NCBI GenBank assembly: GCA_003250475.1
Contig: QKGI01000095.1
Coordinates: 1-45,732 of the forward strand
Source of the DNA: Bacteroidota bacterium
GTDB taxonomy: Bacteria; Bacteroidota; Bacteroidia; Bacteroidales; VadinHA17
Direction of reading: 5' to 3'
DNA: 45,732 bases
Made by a program: the position numbers and the translations under genes. Each line of letters starts with the position of its first letter. The first letter of the stretch is position 1. Below are positions 26,059 to 34,678 of this stretch, in pieces. The notes under the pieces were generated by a model that was not told the DNA's origin, ran no database searches, and was given only the letters and a program-made list of their open reading frames with translations.

Positions 26059-29000
26059 ATGGCAGACAAAAGCGTAATTATCAGACCTAATCCTTTTCCC
26101 GGGCTGAGAGCATTCAGACCTGACGAGGGGCACCTGTTCTTCGGCCGTACGGAGAGCACCATGAAGGTTGTTTCAAAACTGAAGGAAAACCGGTTCGTAG
26201 CAGTCCTGGGTGCTTCAGGCAGCGGTAAATCTTCGCTGGTGATGTCAGGTGTCATCCCCGCCCTGCTCAAAGAAAACCTCGACGGCAGAAAGTCGTGGTC
26301 CTACTTGGTATTCAGACCTGACAACAATCCCATCGGGCAGCTTGCAGGAGAACTGTCAGCACTCTCTGCCGGAGCGGGGTTCTCACAGCTTTCGGAGGTG
26401 AGCGTGGCAGCCTCGTTGCATAACCGGACTGAAGGACTCACTGATGTTGTTAACAGGATAAGAAAAAACCTCCGTCAGCAGATAGTTATTGTCATTGACC
26501 AGTTTGAAGAGATATTCAGGTTCAGTCCCACAACCACAAGAGGCACCCTGGGAGATAATGCCACTGACTTTATTGACATGATAGTCAATGCAGTACAGAT
26601 GCCTGACCAGGGACTTTCAATCATTCTCACCCTGCGCTCAGAGTACGTATCGGAGTGCTCACGGTTTCACTCTCTGACCAACCTGATGAACAGCAGCAGT
26701 TACCTGTTGCCGCAGATAGCTCATGACTATCTGGGAACTGTTATTGAGGAACCGATGAAGGTGTCGGGAGCCTCGATAGACCGTTCACTTGTCAGGCTGA
26801 TAATCAATGACATGGAAGACAGGCCGGGTCAGTTACCTGTACTGCAGCACCTGATGATGAGATTGTGGAACCAGTGGAGCCGGTCAGGTGATCCGAACCG
26901 GCCGATAAGTGTCGCTGATTATGAAGCGGTGGGTAAGCTGAAAGGGGCTATTTCGCAACATGCGGGCCAGGCGCTGGAATCGCTCGATGAGCGACACCGC
27001 TATGTCTGCTCACGACTGTTCCGCACGATTGCCGTACGGAATGATGACGGCAGGGAGGTGCGCAAGGCTGAGCGGATATCTACCATCGCAGAGCTGACCG
27101 GATGCGGTGAAGATGAAATCATACATGTGGCAGAGGTATTCAGATCTCCCGAATACTCCTTCCTGACACCTTCCAAAGAGGTGTCACTTAACAGGGAGAG
27201 CATCCTGGACCTATCCCATGAAAGCATCATAAGACTATGGAACACCCTCCGCAGGTGGATGGATGAGGAAGTTGTTTCCAGGAAGCTCTATGCGCAGCTG
27301 GCAGCTGCCGCCGAGCAGTACCAGGAAGGTAATGGCAAGCTCTGGGCAGGGCCTGACCTTATGCTTGCCCTTAGATGGAGAGAAGACAACAGACCTACCA
27401 TGGCCTGGGCAGGGCAGATAGATCCGGCCTATGAAAGAGCCATGCTTTTTCTTAAAAATTCGGAGGAAGAATACGCTGTTCAGGAGGAATACAGGAGAAA
27501 ATCCGGACGCATTAGGATCAAGCGCACGCGAATGATTGCTGGGCTCATGGGGCTCATTTCGCTTATCGCGCTGGCCGCTCTCGTAACGGTCTACTCGCTG
27601 AGAAACAGGGCTGAGAAACAGAAGTCAGTGGCAATGCAGATGAAGGAAGAGGCCTTTGCTCTTAATGAAAGGCTGAGGGACAGCCTGAATCTTCTTGCGG
27701 ATACACTCGAGACAGTAACGGTACAGACAGATTTAGAGAGAAAGAATGCCCGTGCTGCTGAGACAAAGGCTTTGATGGCTGAGGAGAAAGCCGGTGCTGC
27801 CCAGGCCTCTGTCAGGGAGATAACTGCCGGCAAAGAAGCTGCACTGAAAAAGGTGTCTGAAGAAAACAGGTTCAGGATGCTCTCCCTGGCCCGGTCTCTT
27901 GCGGTTCGCTCAGTCAATCACACGGGAGAGAAAGACCTGCAGATATTACTTGCCCTGCAGTCGTTTATTTTCAACGACAGGTACTCCGGGTTTACTGAGG
28001 ATGCAGATGTGTTTGCCGCCCTGTATGAGGTAGGTAAACATTATGGCAACAGGTTCTACAATCAATTTACTCCTGATATGGCTGACGTGACAGCGATGGC
28101 GGAAGGTCCTGACGGCCGCCTCTTTACGGCTGACACCAGGGGCAGGGTGCTGCGTTGGCTGATAGACCGTCCGGCCCTTGGTTATGAAGTGATATGGACG
28201 GGCGATAAGATAGTAAGAGTGATGACACTCAGCCCTGATGCCTCATGGCTGGCCTGCGGAACGGAAAAATCAGGCATAATAATGATACCTGTTGATGATG
28301 ATACTATAGGGTATCAGATGCAGGACTCATGTTGTGAAATTACATCGCTCATATTTGCCGGTGACGGCGGGAAACTGTATTACTCGACCACAACAGAAGG
28401 GGTAAATGAGTGGGACCTCAGGACACGTAAAAGCAGGAGGATCATTGACGATGAGTCCGGCATCAGGGCTCTGGAGACCTCCCATGACAGGGGCTTACTC
28501 GCAGCACTGACAGATGACGGGAGAGTACTGTTGTGGGAAACCGGTCAGGCCGGAAAGGTGTCAACACTGGAAAGCGGCGACAGGGTAATTACATCACATA
28601 AATTCATACCCGGAAGCAACCGCCTGGCAACAGGTGATAATTCCGGTATGATCGAGATATGGAACACCTCTTCGAAGAAAATGGTGAACAGTATTGAGGG
28701 TCACAATTCCCCGGTAAGGGCATTTGCCTTTGACGACACTGACGGACAGATGCTTACGGCTGATGATGCCGGGGTGATAAAGCTCTGGACCATGGCAAAT
28801 CTTTCACAACCACCGGTACTCTTCTCGGACAGCCGGGGAAAGATACTCAGTATGATATTTTGTAACGAGGGTGATGCTTTCCTCACTGCATCGGAGAACG
28901 ACGTGACCCGTCGTCCGGCACATATCAGGTGTATGACAGACGGTCTTTGTGACAAGGTAACCAGGAACCTGTCCATGCAGGAGTGGTCTGCCTATGTGGG

Positions 29001-29079
29001 ACAGGATATAGACTATGAGGCTACCTGTCACGGAGAAGCGTACACTATTAGAGTGAGAGAGGTAAGGGGAGCCCGGTAA
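26059..29079 (+). CDS. nSTAND NTPase with transmembrane segment, coiled coil and WD40 propeller
   Basis: The 1006-residue protein opens with NPFPGLRAFRPDEGHLFFGR (11-30), the nSTAND1 head motif. Walker A is GASGSGKSSL (51-60), Walker B VIVIDQFEEIF (143-153), and TLRSEY (191-196) looks like the sensor region. A winged-helix-like part runs to about 465. KSGRIRIKRTR precedes one membrane helix (about 493-514), so the NTPase should face the cytoplasm and the rest the periplasm. A charged coiled coil (about 516-605) leads to seven WD40-like blades (about 676-957) and a Cys-containing tail (QEWSAYVGQ...ATC). Database entries with this layout are often labelled Hat/HatR high-affinity carbon uptake proteins; that name has no support here. 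STAND NTPases are signal-triggered switches, many of them in defence. The function of this one is unknown. Confidence 0.85.
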   Translation: MADKSVIIRPNPFPGLRAFRPDEGHLFFGRTESTMKVVSKLKENRFVAVLGASGSGKSSLVMSGVIPALLKENLDGRKSWSYLVFRPDNNPIGQLAGELSALSAGAGFSQLSEVSVAASLHNRTEGLTDVVNRIRKNLRQQIVIVIDQFEEIFRFSPTTTRGTLGDNATDFIDMIVNAVQMPDQGLSIILTLRSEYVSECSRFHSLTNLMNSSSYLLPQIAHDYLGTVIEEPMKVSGASIDRSLVRLIINDMEDRPGQLPVLQHLMMRLWNQWSRSGDPNRPISVADYEAVGKLKGAISQHAGQALESLDERHRYVCSRLFRTIAVRNDDGREVRKAERISTIAELTGCGEDEIIHVAEVFRSPEYSFLTPSKEVSLNRESILDLSHESIIRLWNTLRRWMDEEVVSRKLYAQLAAAAEQYQEGNGKLWAGPDLMLALRWREDNRPTMAWAGQIDPAYERAMLFLKNSEEEYAVQEEYRRKSGRIRIKRTRMIAGLMGLISLIALAALVTVYSLRNRAEKQKSVAMQMKEEAFALNERLRDSLNLLADTLETVTVQTDLERKNARAAETKALMAEEKAGAAQASVREITAGKEAALKKVSEENRFRMLSLARSLAVRSVNHTGEKDLQILLALQSFIFNDRYSGFTEDADVFAALYEVGKHYGNRFYNQFTPDMADVTAMAEGPDGRLFTADTRGRVLRWLIDRPALGYEVIWTGDKIVRVMTLSPDASWLACGTEKSGIIMIPVDDDTIGYQMQDSCCEITSLIFAGDGGKLYYSTTTEGVNEWDLRTRKSRRIIDDESGIRALETSHDRGLLAALTDDGRVLLWETGQAGKVSTLESGDRVITSHKFIPGSNRLATGDNSGMIEIWNTSSKKMVNSIEGHNSPVRAFAFDDTDGQMLTADDAGVIKLWTMANLSQPPVLFSDSRGKILSMIFCNEGDAFLTASENDVTRRPAHIRCMTDGLCDKVTRNLSMQEWSAYVGQDIDYEATCHGEAYTIRVREVRGAR

Positions 29080-29145
29080 GGGGTGAACTTTTCATTTCTG
29101 GTCGTGTTATTCCGCAATGACCGTACTCCTTATGAAGGAAATGGC

Positions 29146-29153
29146 TATTTTTG
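29146..29153 (+). promoter_or_regulatory. Candidate -7 element for gpmI
   Basis: TATTTTTG matches TAnnTTTG exactly, 31 bases before the gpmI ATG. It suggests that gpmI is transcribed separately from the nSTAND pair. No -33 match is seen. Confidence 0.45.
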
Positions 29154-29184
29154 CATCCTGCCGAATAGAAAAACTTTATACTGA

Positions 29185-30705
29185 ATGAAAGAAAACAGAG
29201 TATTGCTGATGATCCTCGACGGGTGGGGGATAGGTGATGGTTCGAGAAGCGACGTGATTAGCACAACCGGTACTCCTAACATAAATGCACTGAAGAAGAT
29301 ATATCCTTCGTCCTCACTTCTGACATCAGGGGAGGATGTAGGCCTGCCCGAGGGGCAGATGGGTAACTCGGAGGTAGGTCACCTGAATATAGGTGCCGGC
29401 AGGGTTGTTTACCAGGACCTGGTTAAGATTAACAAAGCCTGCAGGACAGGCGAGATTCGCTCAAACGAGACACTCAGGGAAGCATTTGCCTATGCACGCG
29501 ACAAGAAGGTGAAGGTCCATTTTATGGGACTCCTCTCCGATGGCGGGGTGCACTCGCTCGACAGTCATCTGTATGCCCTTTGTGATATGACGATGGAATA
29601 TGGTCTGAAGGATGTTTTTATTCATGGCTTCGGAGACGGTCGCGATACCGACCCGAGAAGCGGTAAGGGATATATGGCAAACCTGCTCAGTCATCTCAGT
29701 CATAGCAACGGAAGGGTGGCATCGTTTGTAGGGAGATACTACGCCATGGATCGTGACAAGAGGTGGGAAAGGATCAGGGAAGCTTATGATATGCTGGTTC
29801 ACGGCAAAGGGACGATGACCGGTGATATCATCCAGGCGATGCAGTCATCCTATGATCAGGGCGTCACTGATGAGTTCATGAAACCGATAGTTGTCACGGG
29901 CCCCGACGGAGGACCCCTGGCAACAATCGCTGAGGGTGATGTGGTCATATTTATTAATTTCAGAAACGACAGGGCACGCGAGCTCACAATAGTGCTTACC
30001 CAGCAGGATATGCCTGAGTATGAGATGAAGACCATGCCCCTGCATTACCTGACAATGACTCCTTATGACGATAAGTTTACAGGACTGCACATCATCTTTC
30101 CGAAGGATAATGTAGACCGGACCCTTGGCGAGATACTGGGAGACCTTGGCAAGAGACAACTGAGGATAGCCGAGACAGAGAAGTATGCTCATGTTACATT
30201 CTTCTTCTCCGGAGGACGGGAGAAGGAGTTCCCGGGCGAAGAGAGGATACTCATCCCGTCACCAAAGGTGGCAACCTATGACCTTCAGCCTGAGATGAGC
30301 GCCTATAAGGTAAGAGACGCCGTCATAGGTGAGATGGAGAAAGGGAAGTTTGATTTCATCTGTCTTAACTTTGCGAACGGTGATATGGTTGGCCATACCG
30401 GGGTGTACGAAGCTATAGAAAAAGCTGTCAGGACAGTAGATGAGTGTACCGGCGATGTGGTGAAAGCTGCCCGGGCCAATGACTACGAGGTAGTGATCAT
30501 TGCGGATCATGGAAATGCAGACCATGCACTTAATCCTGATGGGTCGGCGAATACCGCCCATTCCCTAAACCCTGTTCCCATCTATATCATCAGCAGCAGG
30601 TACAGGAGTGTCAGAAAAGGTATCCTCGCCGACGTGGCACCGACAATACTGTCGATGATGGGGCTGCCTGTTCCTCCTGAGATGACCGGCAAATCCCTGG
30701 TATAA
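29185..30705 (+). CDS. gpmI: 2,3-bisphosphoglycerate-independent phosphoglycerate mutase
   Basis: GpmI interconverts 3- and 2-phosphoglycerate in glycolysis and gluconeogenesis through a phosphoserine intermediate and two manganese ions. The 506-residue product has LDGWGIGD (11-18, metal Asp12), the phosphoserine site [14 protein letters not shown] with Ser62, [14 protein letters not shown], and the C-terminal ADHGNADHA with later HS ligands. Length is standard. It is followed after 6 bases by the DUF3109 gene. Confidence 0.97.
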   Translation: MKENRVLLMILDGWGIGDGSRSDVISTTGTPNINALKKIYPSSSLLTSGEDVGLPEGQMGNSEVGHLNIGAGRVVYQDLVKINKACRTGEIRSNETLREAFAYARDKKVKVHFMGLLSDGGVHSLDSHLYALCDMTMEYGLKDVFIHGFGDGRDTDPRSGKGYMANLLSHLSHSNGRVASFVGRYYAMDRDKRWERIREAYDMLVHGKGTMTGDIIQAMQSSYDQGVTDEFMKPIVVTGPDGGPLATIAEGDVVIFINFRNDRARELTIVLTQQDMPEYEMKTMPLHYLTMTPYDDKFTGLHIIFPKDNVDRTLGEILGDLGKRQLRIAETEKYAHVTFFFSGGREKEFPGEERILIPSPKVATYDLQPEMSAYKVRDAVIGEMEKGKFDFICLNFANGDMVGHTGVYEAIEKAVRTVDECTGDVVKAARANDYEVVIIADHGNADHALNPDGSANTAHSLNPVPIYIISSRYRSVRKGILADVAPTILSMMGLPVPPEMTGKSLV

Positions 30706-30711
30706 TAAACA

Positions 30712-31284
30712 ATGCTGCAGATAGATGATACCATAGTATCCCTGGCATTGATAGAAAAGAAATTCTCCTGTGACCTGTCAGCATGCAAGGGAAGCTGTTG
30801 CCGCTACGGCGATACCGGAGCACCACTGACACAGGAGGAGGCATCAACTCTTGACCGTATATGGCCCGAGTTGAAGCCTTTCCTGCGCCCGGAGGGCATC
30901 AGGGCTGTGGAAATGACTGGCACCTCCATGAAGGATATTGAGGGGGAGCTGGTTACTCCGCTCATCAATAATGAGGAGTGTGCCTATACAATATTGGAAG
31001 AGGATGTTTATAAATGTGGCATTGAGACTGCTTACAATGCAGGAGCGGTCGATTTCATAAAGCCATTGTCATGTCATCTCTTCCCGGTAAGGATAAAACG
31101 CTACCGCGACTTCAGCGCGGTGAACTACGAAGAATGGTCAATATGCCGCCCGGGTGTGGATTCCGGTATCAAAAGGGATGTTGAACTGTGTATTTTCCTG
31201 CGCGATCCGCTGGTGAGGGCTTTCGGGCAGGAATGGTATAATAAGCTGCTGTGGGCAGCAGGTGAATATGGAAGATATAAATAA
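30712..31284 (+). CDS. DUF3109 family cysteine-rich protein
   Basis: The 190-residue protein matches the DUF3109/YkgJ-like type: CDLSACKGSCC near the N-terminus (Cys20, 25, 29, 30), then Cys90, Cys102, Cys121 in PLSCHLFPVRI, Cys145 and Cys160. This spread of cysteines suggests a metal or iron-sulfur site, but the biochemical role is not established. It sits 6 bases after gpmI and 2 bases before the dipeptidase gene, so it is part of that transcript. Confidence 0.85.
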   Translation: MLQIDDTIVSLALIEKKFSCDLSACKGSCCRYGDTGAPLTQEEASTLDRIWPELKPFLRPEGIRAVEMTGTSMKDIEGELVTPLINNEECAYTILEEDVYKCGIETAYNAGAVDFIKPLSCHLFPVRIKRYRDFSAVNYEEWSICRPGVDSGIKRDVELCIFLRDPLVRAFGQEWYNKLLWAAGEYGRYK

Positions 31285-31286
31285 TC

Positions 31287-32663
31287 ATGGAAAGCATTGC
31301 AAACTACATCGAAGCAAACAGGGAGAGGTTTATTGAAGAACTTTTCGGCCTGATAAGAATTCCCTCAGTGAGTGCTGATGAGGCTAACAAACCTGATATG
31401 ATCAGGGCGGCAGAATATATCCGCGACCTTATACAAGGCAACGGGGCCGACCGTGCGGAGGTCTATCCCACACCCGGTAACCCGATAGTGTATGGGGAGA
31501 AGATTGTTGATCCCGCTTTGCCTACAATACTTGTCTACGGGCATTATGACGTAATGCCTGCCGAACCTCTCGGGATGTGGGTCTCACCTCCTTTCGAGCC
31601 GGAGATACGCGAAGGAAAGATATATGCGCGCGGCGCCGACGATGACAAGGGTCAGTTGTTCATGCACCTGAAGGCCTTTGAGATGATGATGGCAACCGGT
31701 ACCCTCGCATGCAACATCAAGTTCATGATTGAAGGTGAGGAGGAGGCCGGTTCTGCCAGTATAGCAGGATTCTGTTCCGAATACAGGGAGATGCTGCGTT
31801 CAGATGTGATTCTTGTCTCCGACACAACAATGATCTCATCTGACATTCCTTCTATCACTTCAGGTCTCCGTGGCCTGTCTTATATACAGATCGAAGCCGA
31901 AGGCCCTGACCATGATCTTCACTCCGGGTTATACGGCGGAGCTGTTGTTAACCCTTGCAATGCCCTCTGCGATATTATATCTCAACTGAAAGACAGTGAC
32001 GGACATGTCACCATACCAGGATTCTACGATGCCGTAATGGTGCCATCAGATGAGGAAAGAACCAAAATGGCGGAGAGACCTTTTGATCCGGAAGCATATA
32101 AGAAATCAGTAGGGGTTGATGCACTAGCCAGGGAAAAGGGATTTTCCACTATGGAAAGTGTTGGTATAAGACCTACCCTTGATGTGAACGGTATCTGGGG
32201 AGGTTATACAGGTGAGGGTGCCAAAACCATCCTTCCCTCAAAAGCTTCAGCCAAGATATCGATGAGACTTGTCCCATATCAGAGTGCTGAAAAAATTGCA
32301 GAACTGGCTATCAGCCATATAAAATCACTCGCTCCGGCAGGGGTGAGGATCAAGGCTGAATACCTGCACGGCGGCGAGGCATATGTCAGTCCCCTGGATA
32401 CCCCAGAGTACCTGGCAGCGGAACGGGCTTATGAAGAGGTGTTCGGAAAAAGGCCTATCCCGGTACGCAGCGGCGGAAGCATACCCATCATCTCTACCTT
32501 TGAGAAGGTGCTGGGAGTAAAATCAATACTTATGGGTTTCGGCCTCGAGGCGGATGCCATTCACTCGCCCAATGAAAACTATCCCCTGGATCATCTTTTT
32601 GCAGGTATGAGGGCTATACCTCTATATTTCAAGTATTATTCAGAGATGAAGAAGCCTTTGTAG
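31287..32663 (+). CDS. M20 family dipeptidase
   Basis: This 458-residue zinc peptidase belongs to the M20 CNDP/PepV-like group that hydrolyses dipeptides. Metal and catalytic positions are visible: YGHYDVMPAEP (His86, Asp88), GADDDKGQ (bridging Asp119), EGEEEAGS (catalytic Glu151, metal Glu152), Asp179 in VSDTT, and a late His in DAIHSPNE. There is no signal peptide, so it should be cytoplasmic. It ends the gpmI-DUF3109 run; only 8 bases separate its stop from the convergent CNNM gene. Confidence 0.9.
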   Translation: MESIANYIEANRERFIEELFGLIRIPSVSADEANKPDMIRAAEYIRDLIQGNGADRAEVYPTPGNPIVYGEKIVDPALPTILVYGHYDVMPAEPLGMWVSPPFEPEIREGKIYARGADDDKGQLFMHLKAFEMMMATGTLACNIKFMIEGEEEAGSASIAGFCSEYREMLRSDVILVSDTTMISSDIPSITSGLRGLSYIQIEAEGPDHDLHSGLYGGAVVNPCNALCDIISQLKDSDGHVTIPGFYDAVMVPSDEERTKMAERPFDPEAYKKSVGVDALAREKGFSTMESVGIRPTLDVNGIWGGYTGEGAKTILPSKASAKISMRLVPYQSAEKIAELAISHIKSLAPAGVRIKAEYLHGGEAYVSPLDTPEYLAAERAYEEVFGKRPIPVRSGGSIPIISTFEKVLGVKSILMGFGLEADAIHSPNENYPLDHLFAGMRAIPLYFKYYSEMKKPL

Positions 32664-32671
32664 GAGGCTCT

Positions 32672-33931
32672 TCAATCAATATGAAGCTTAAGTAGCTCTA
32701 CCTTTGTTGAGGTGCTGCGCAACACAGTGAAGAGGTGAGTGCCTATGCGTATCTTTTCCTGCTGCCTGGGTATGTTACCGTGTGTTGAGAGAATCAGGCC
32801 TGCAAGGGTAGTGTATTCATCGCTCTCCGGCAGGTTCAGATCATACTCTTCATTCAGGTAGTCTATATCAAGCCTTCCTGAGAGGACATATTCCTTTTCG
32901 TTGATCTTCTTATCTATCAGGTCGCTTATATCATGCTCATCTTCAATGTCACCTACAATCTCTTCCAGTACGTCTTCAATTGTAATGATTCCGGATGTTC
33001 CCCCGAACTCATCAACAACAAGGGCGATGCTCTTCTTGACATCGGAGAGAAGCCTGAGCACCTTGTTGGCTGTCATCGTCTCAGGAACAACCGGCAGCTT
33101 ACGCATACCGGAAACCGTATCTGACGGCCTGTGTAATATATCCTTCAACTCATAGTACCCGACCATGTTGTCAATGTTATCTCTGTAGAGAAGTATTTTC
33201 GAATGGCCTGATTCAATGAACTGTTGTATCAGGGCATCAGGTGAAGACTCAACCGGAAGGGCTACTATCTCGGTACGTGGCACCATGCACTCACGTGCCT
33301 TAACCGAGGAAAAGTCAAGAGCATTCTGAAAGATCTTCAGGCTGCTGTTCTCCTCCTCCTGCTCCTCCTTGGTCTCAACAAGGTCATTGACAAAGTGGTC
33401 CAGGTCTATACGTGTAAAGATCCTGTTCTCCTGCTCCCGTCGTTCATCTTTGATACCGAATAGCAACCTCATCAGCATATTGGCCAGCCAGAGCGTAAAC
33501 TTGCTGACAGGGTAGAAAAGGAAATAAAATATGGCTGTAGGGACTGCAAACAGTTGCAGGAAGAAGTTAGGGTTGATCCTGACAAATGATTTGGGGAGGA
33601 AATCGGCGAATACAAGGATGATAAGAGTGGTGATGACGGTCTGGATAATGAGTATGATGACTTCCGAAGGAATTAGATTTGCCAGCCAGCCGTCGATCAG
33701 GTCAGCCGAGAGCATGCTGAAAATAACCGTTGAGATGTTGACGCCGATAAGCATCGTAGAGATGTACAGGCCCGGGTTACTGGTGAATACGGAGATGATT
33801 CCCGATCCGAACAGGCCATGTTTGCGGTCAAGCTCGATACGAAGCTTATTGGAGGCAATGAATGAGAGTTCCATTGCCGAGAAAAAGGCGGCAAGAAGTA
33901 TAGCGAACGGAATTATCACCACCGGGTTCAT
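32672..33931 (-). CDS. CNNM/CorC-HlyC family membrane protein with CBS pair
   Basis: The 419-residue protein has a DUF21/CNNM membrane domain (helices about 3-25, 52-75, 85-110, 120-145; opening FSAMELSFIAS), a cytoplasmic CBS-domain pair (about 200-330) and a C-terminal CorC/HlyC transporter-associated domain. Family members are linked to magnesium or cobalt export; the older hemolysin label is not informative. In Bacteroidota the relative GldE belongs here, but the genes that usually accompany gldE are absent. It is the last gene of the mfd-lptC minus-strand group and follows the small membrane protein by 9 bases. Confidence 0.88.
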   Translation of the reverse strand: MNPVVIIPFAILLAAFFSAMELSFIASNKLRIELDRKHGLFGSGIISVFTSNPGLYISTMLIGVNISTVIFSMLSADLIDGWLANLIPSEVIILIIQTVITTLIILVFADFLPKSFVRINPNFFLQLFAVPTAIFYFLFYPVSKFTLWLANMLMRLLFGIKDERREQENRIFTRIDLDHFVNDLVETKEEQEEENSSLKIFQNALDFSSVKARECMVPRTEIVALPVESSPDALIQQFIESGHSKILLYRDNIDNMVGYYELKDILHRPSDTVSGMRKLPVVPETMTANKVLRLLSDVKKSIALVVDEFGGTSGIITIEDVLEEIVGDIEDEHDISDLIDKKINEKEYVLSGRLDIDYLNEEYDLNLPESDEYTTLAGLILSTHGNIPRQQEKIRIGTHLFTVLRSTSTKVELLKLHID

Positions 33932-33940
33932 AACCCAAAT

Positions 33941-34123
33941 TTACAGCTTTTTTCGCTGTGAATCACGGACCCATGCAAGAGTAAAAGCGACGGCAGACAT
34001 TACGATGAAGAGCCATGCCTGTCGCATGCCGTTCGTTGTTATCTCCCTGATGGCAATACCCAGGCACACCAGTCCCAGGATGATCCATATTATTTCAATC
34101 AGCAGGAGCGACTTTTTGTTCAT
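33941..34123 (-). CDS. Small two-helix membrane protein, uncharacterised
   Basis: A 60-residue protein with two hydrophobic segments (about 6-24 LLLIEIIWIILGLVCLGIA and 35-50 AWLFIVMSAVAFTLAW) and a basic tail RDSQRKKL. Its start lies inside the end of lptC (29-base overlap), and it is followed by the CNNM gene. The hydrophobic pattern, start codon and tight packing support a real gene. I do not recognise a function; a link to LPS export or to the CNNM transporter is only positional. Confidence 0.7.
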   Translation of the reverse strand: MNKKSLLLIEIIWIILGLVCLGIAIREITTNGMRQAWLFIVMSAVAFTLAWVRDSQRKKL

Positions 34124-34673
34124 TTTCGACGTATATGGTGCCGGTTACATTCTTTATTGTCCAGTTAGAAAAACGTGTGTCAGATTCAAAGCCGGTGCCC
34201 ATTATTATCTGATCTCCCTGGGTGAAGCGTACGAACCTGTCTGACCAGATCCTGTCTCTGGGCTCGTTCCAGAACAGGAGCTCGGTCTCAAGTATCTCGC
34301 CCTCCGAGCTGATAGCCACCACGCTGTCACGAAGCTCCCATAACTCATCTTCATCCGTATAACGGGCATATTTTGACGCAATGCTTGCCTGGGGTTCGGT
34401 CTGCTTATTATAGAAGAGCACCTTGAGTCCTTCAGGGAAGAGGGTATAAGGTTTATCCAGGGATGAAAACTGCTCTATCCTGGGAGTGCGTAAAAGCATA
34501 GTGACCTTGCCCGAGTCTGTATACATTGTCTCTATATTGGTAGCAGACAATGAAGGCATGTCCTTAATCTGCAGATCCTTGACAACCAGCTCCTTCTTCT
34601 CGCATGAAGAAAGCAAGGCAGCCCCGGTAACCAGGACTGCCAGCATGTATTTGAATGTTCTGCAGTATTTCAC
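34095..34673 (-). CDS. lptC: LPS export protein LptC (lipoprotein form)
   Basis: LptC bridges the inner-membrane LptBFG transporter to periplasmic LptA in lipopolysaccharide export. The 192-residue protein has a lipobox ALLSSC (Cys24) instead of the E. coli transmembrane anchor, then a beta-jellyroll-like repeat pattern (YTDSGKVTMLLRTPRIEQF, ASIASKYARYTDEDELWELR, GEILETELLFWNEPRDRIWSD, GTGFESDTRFSNWTIKNVTG) typical of OstA/LptC folds. The start is GTG at 34671-34673; the later ATG would leave a signal without positive charge. It follows the TPR gene by 5 bases. Confidence 0.88.
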   Translation of the reverse strand: MKYCRTFKYMLAVLVTGAALLSSCEKKELVVKDLQIKDMPSLSATNIETMYTDSGKVTMLLRTPRIEQFSSLDKPYTLFPEGLKVLFYNKQTEPQASIASKYARYTDEDELWELRDSVVAISSEGEILETELLFWNEPRDRIWSDRFVRFTQGDQIIMGTGFESDTRFSNWTIKNVTGTIYVENEQKVAPAD

Positions 34674-34678
34674 TGCTG

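Noticed and set aside
26059-29079. High-affinity carbon uptake (Hat/HatR) function for the nSTAND-WD40 protein
   Set aside because: The label is a propagated database name; nothing in the sequence or neighbourhood supports carbon uptake.
23726-29079. Calling the module a defence island
   Set aside because: Neighbours are housekeeping genes, and no nuclease, toxin, integrase or other defence gene is present.
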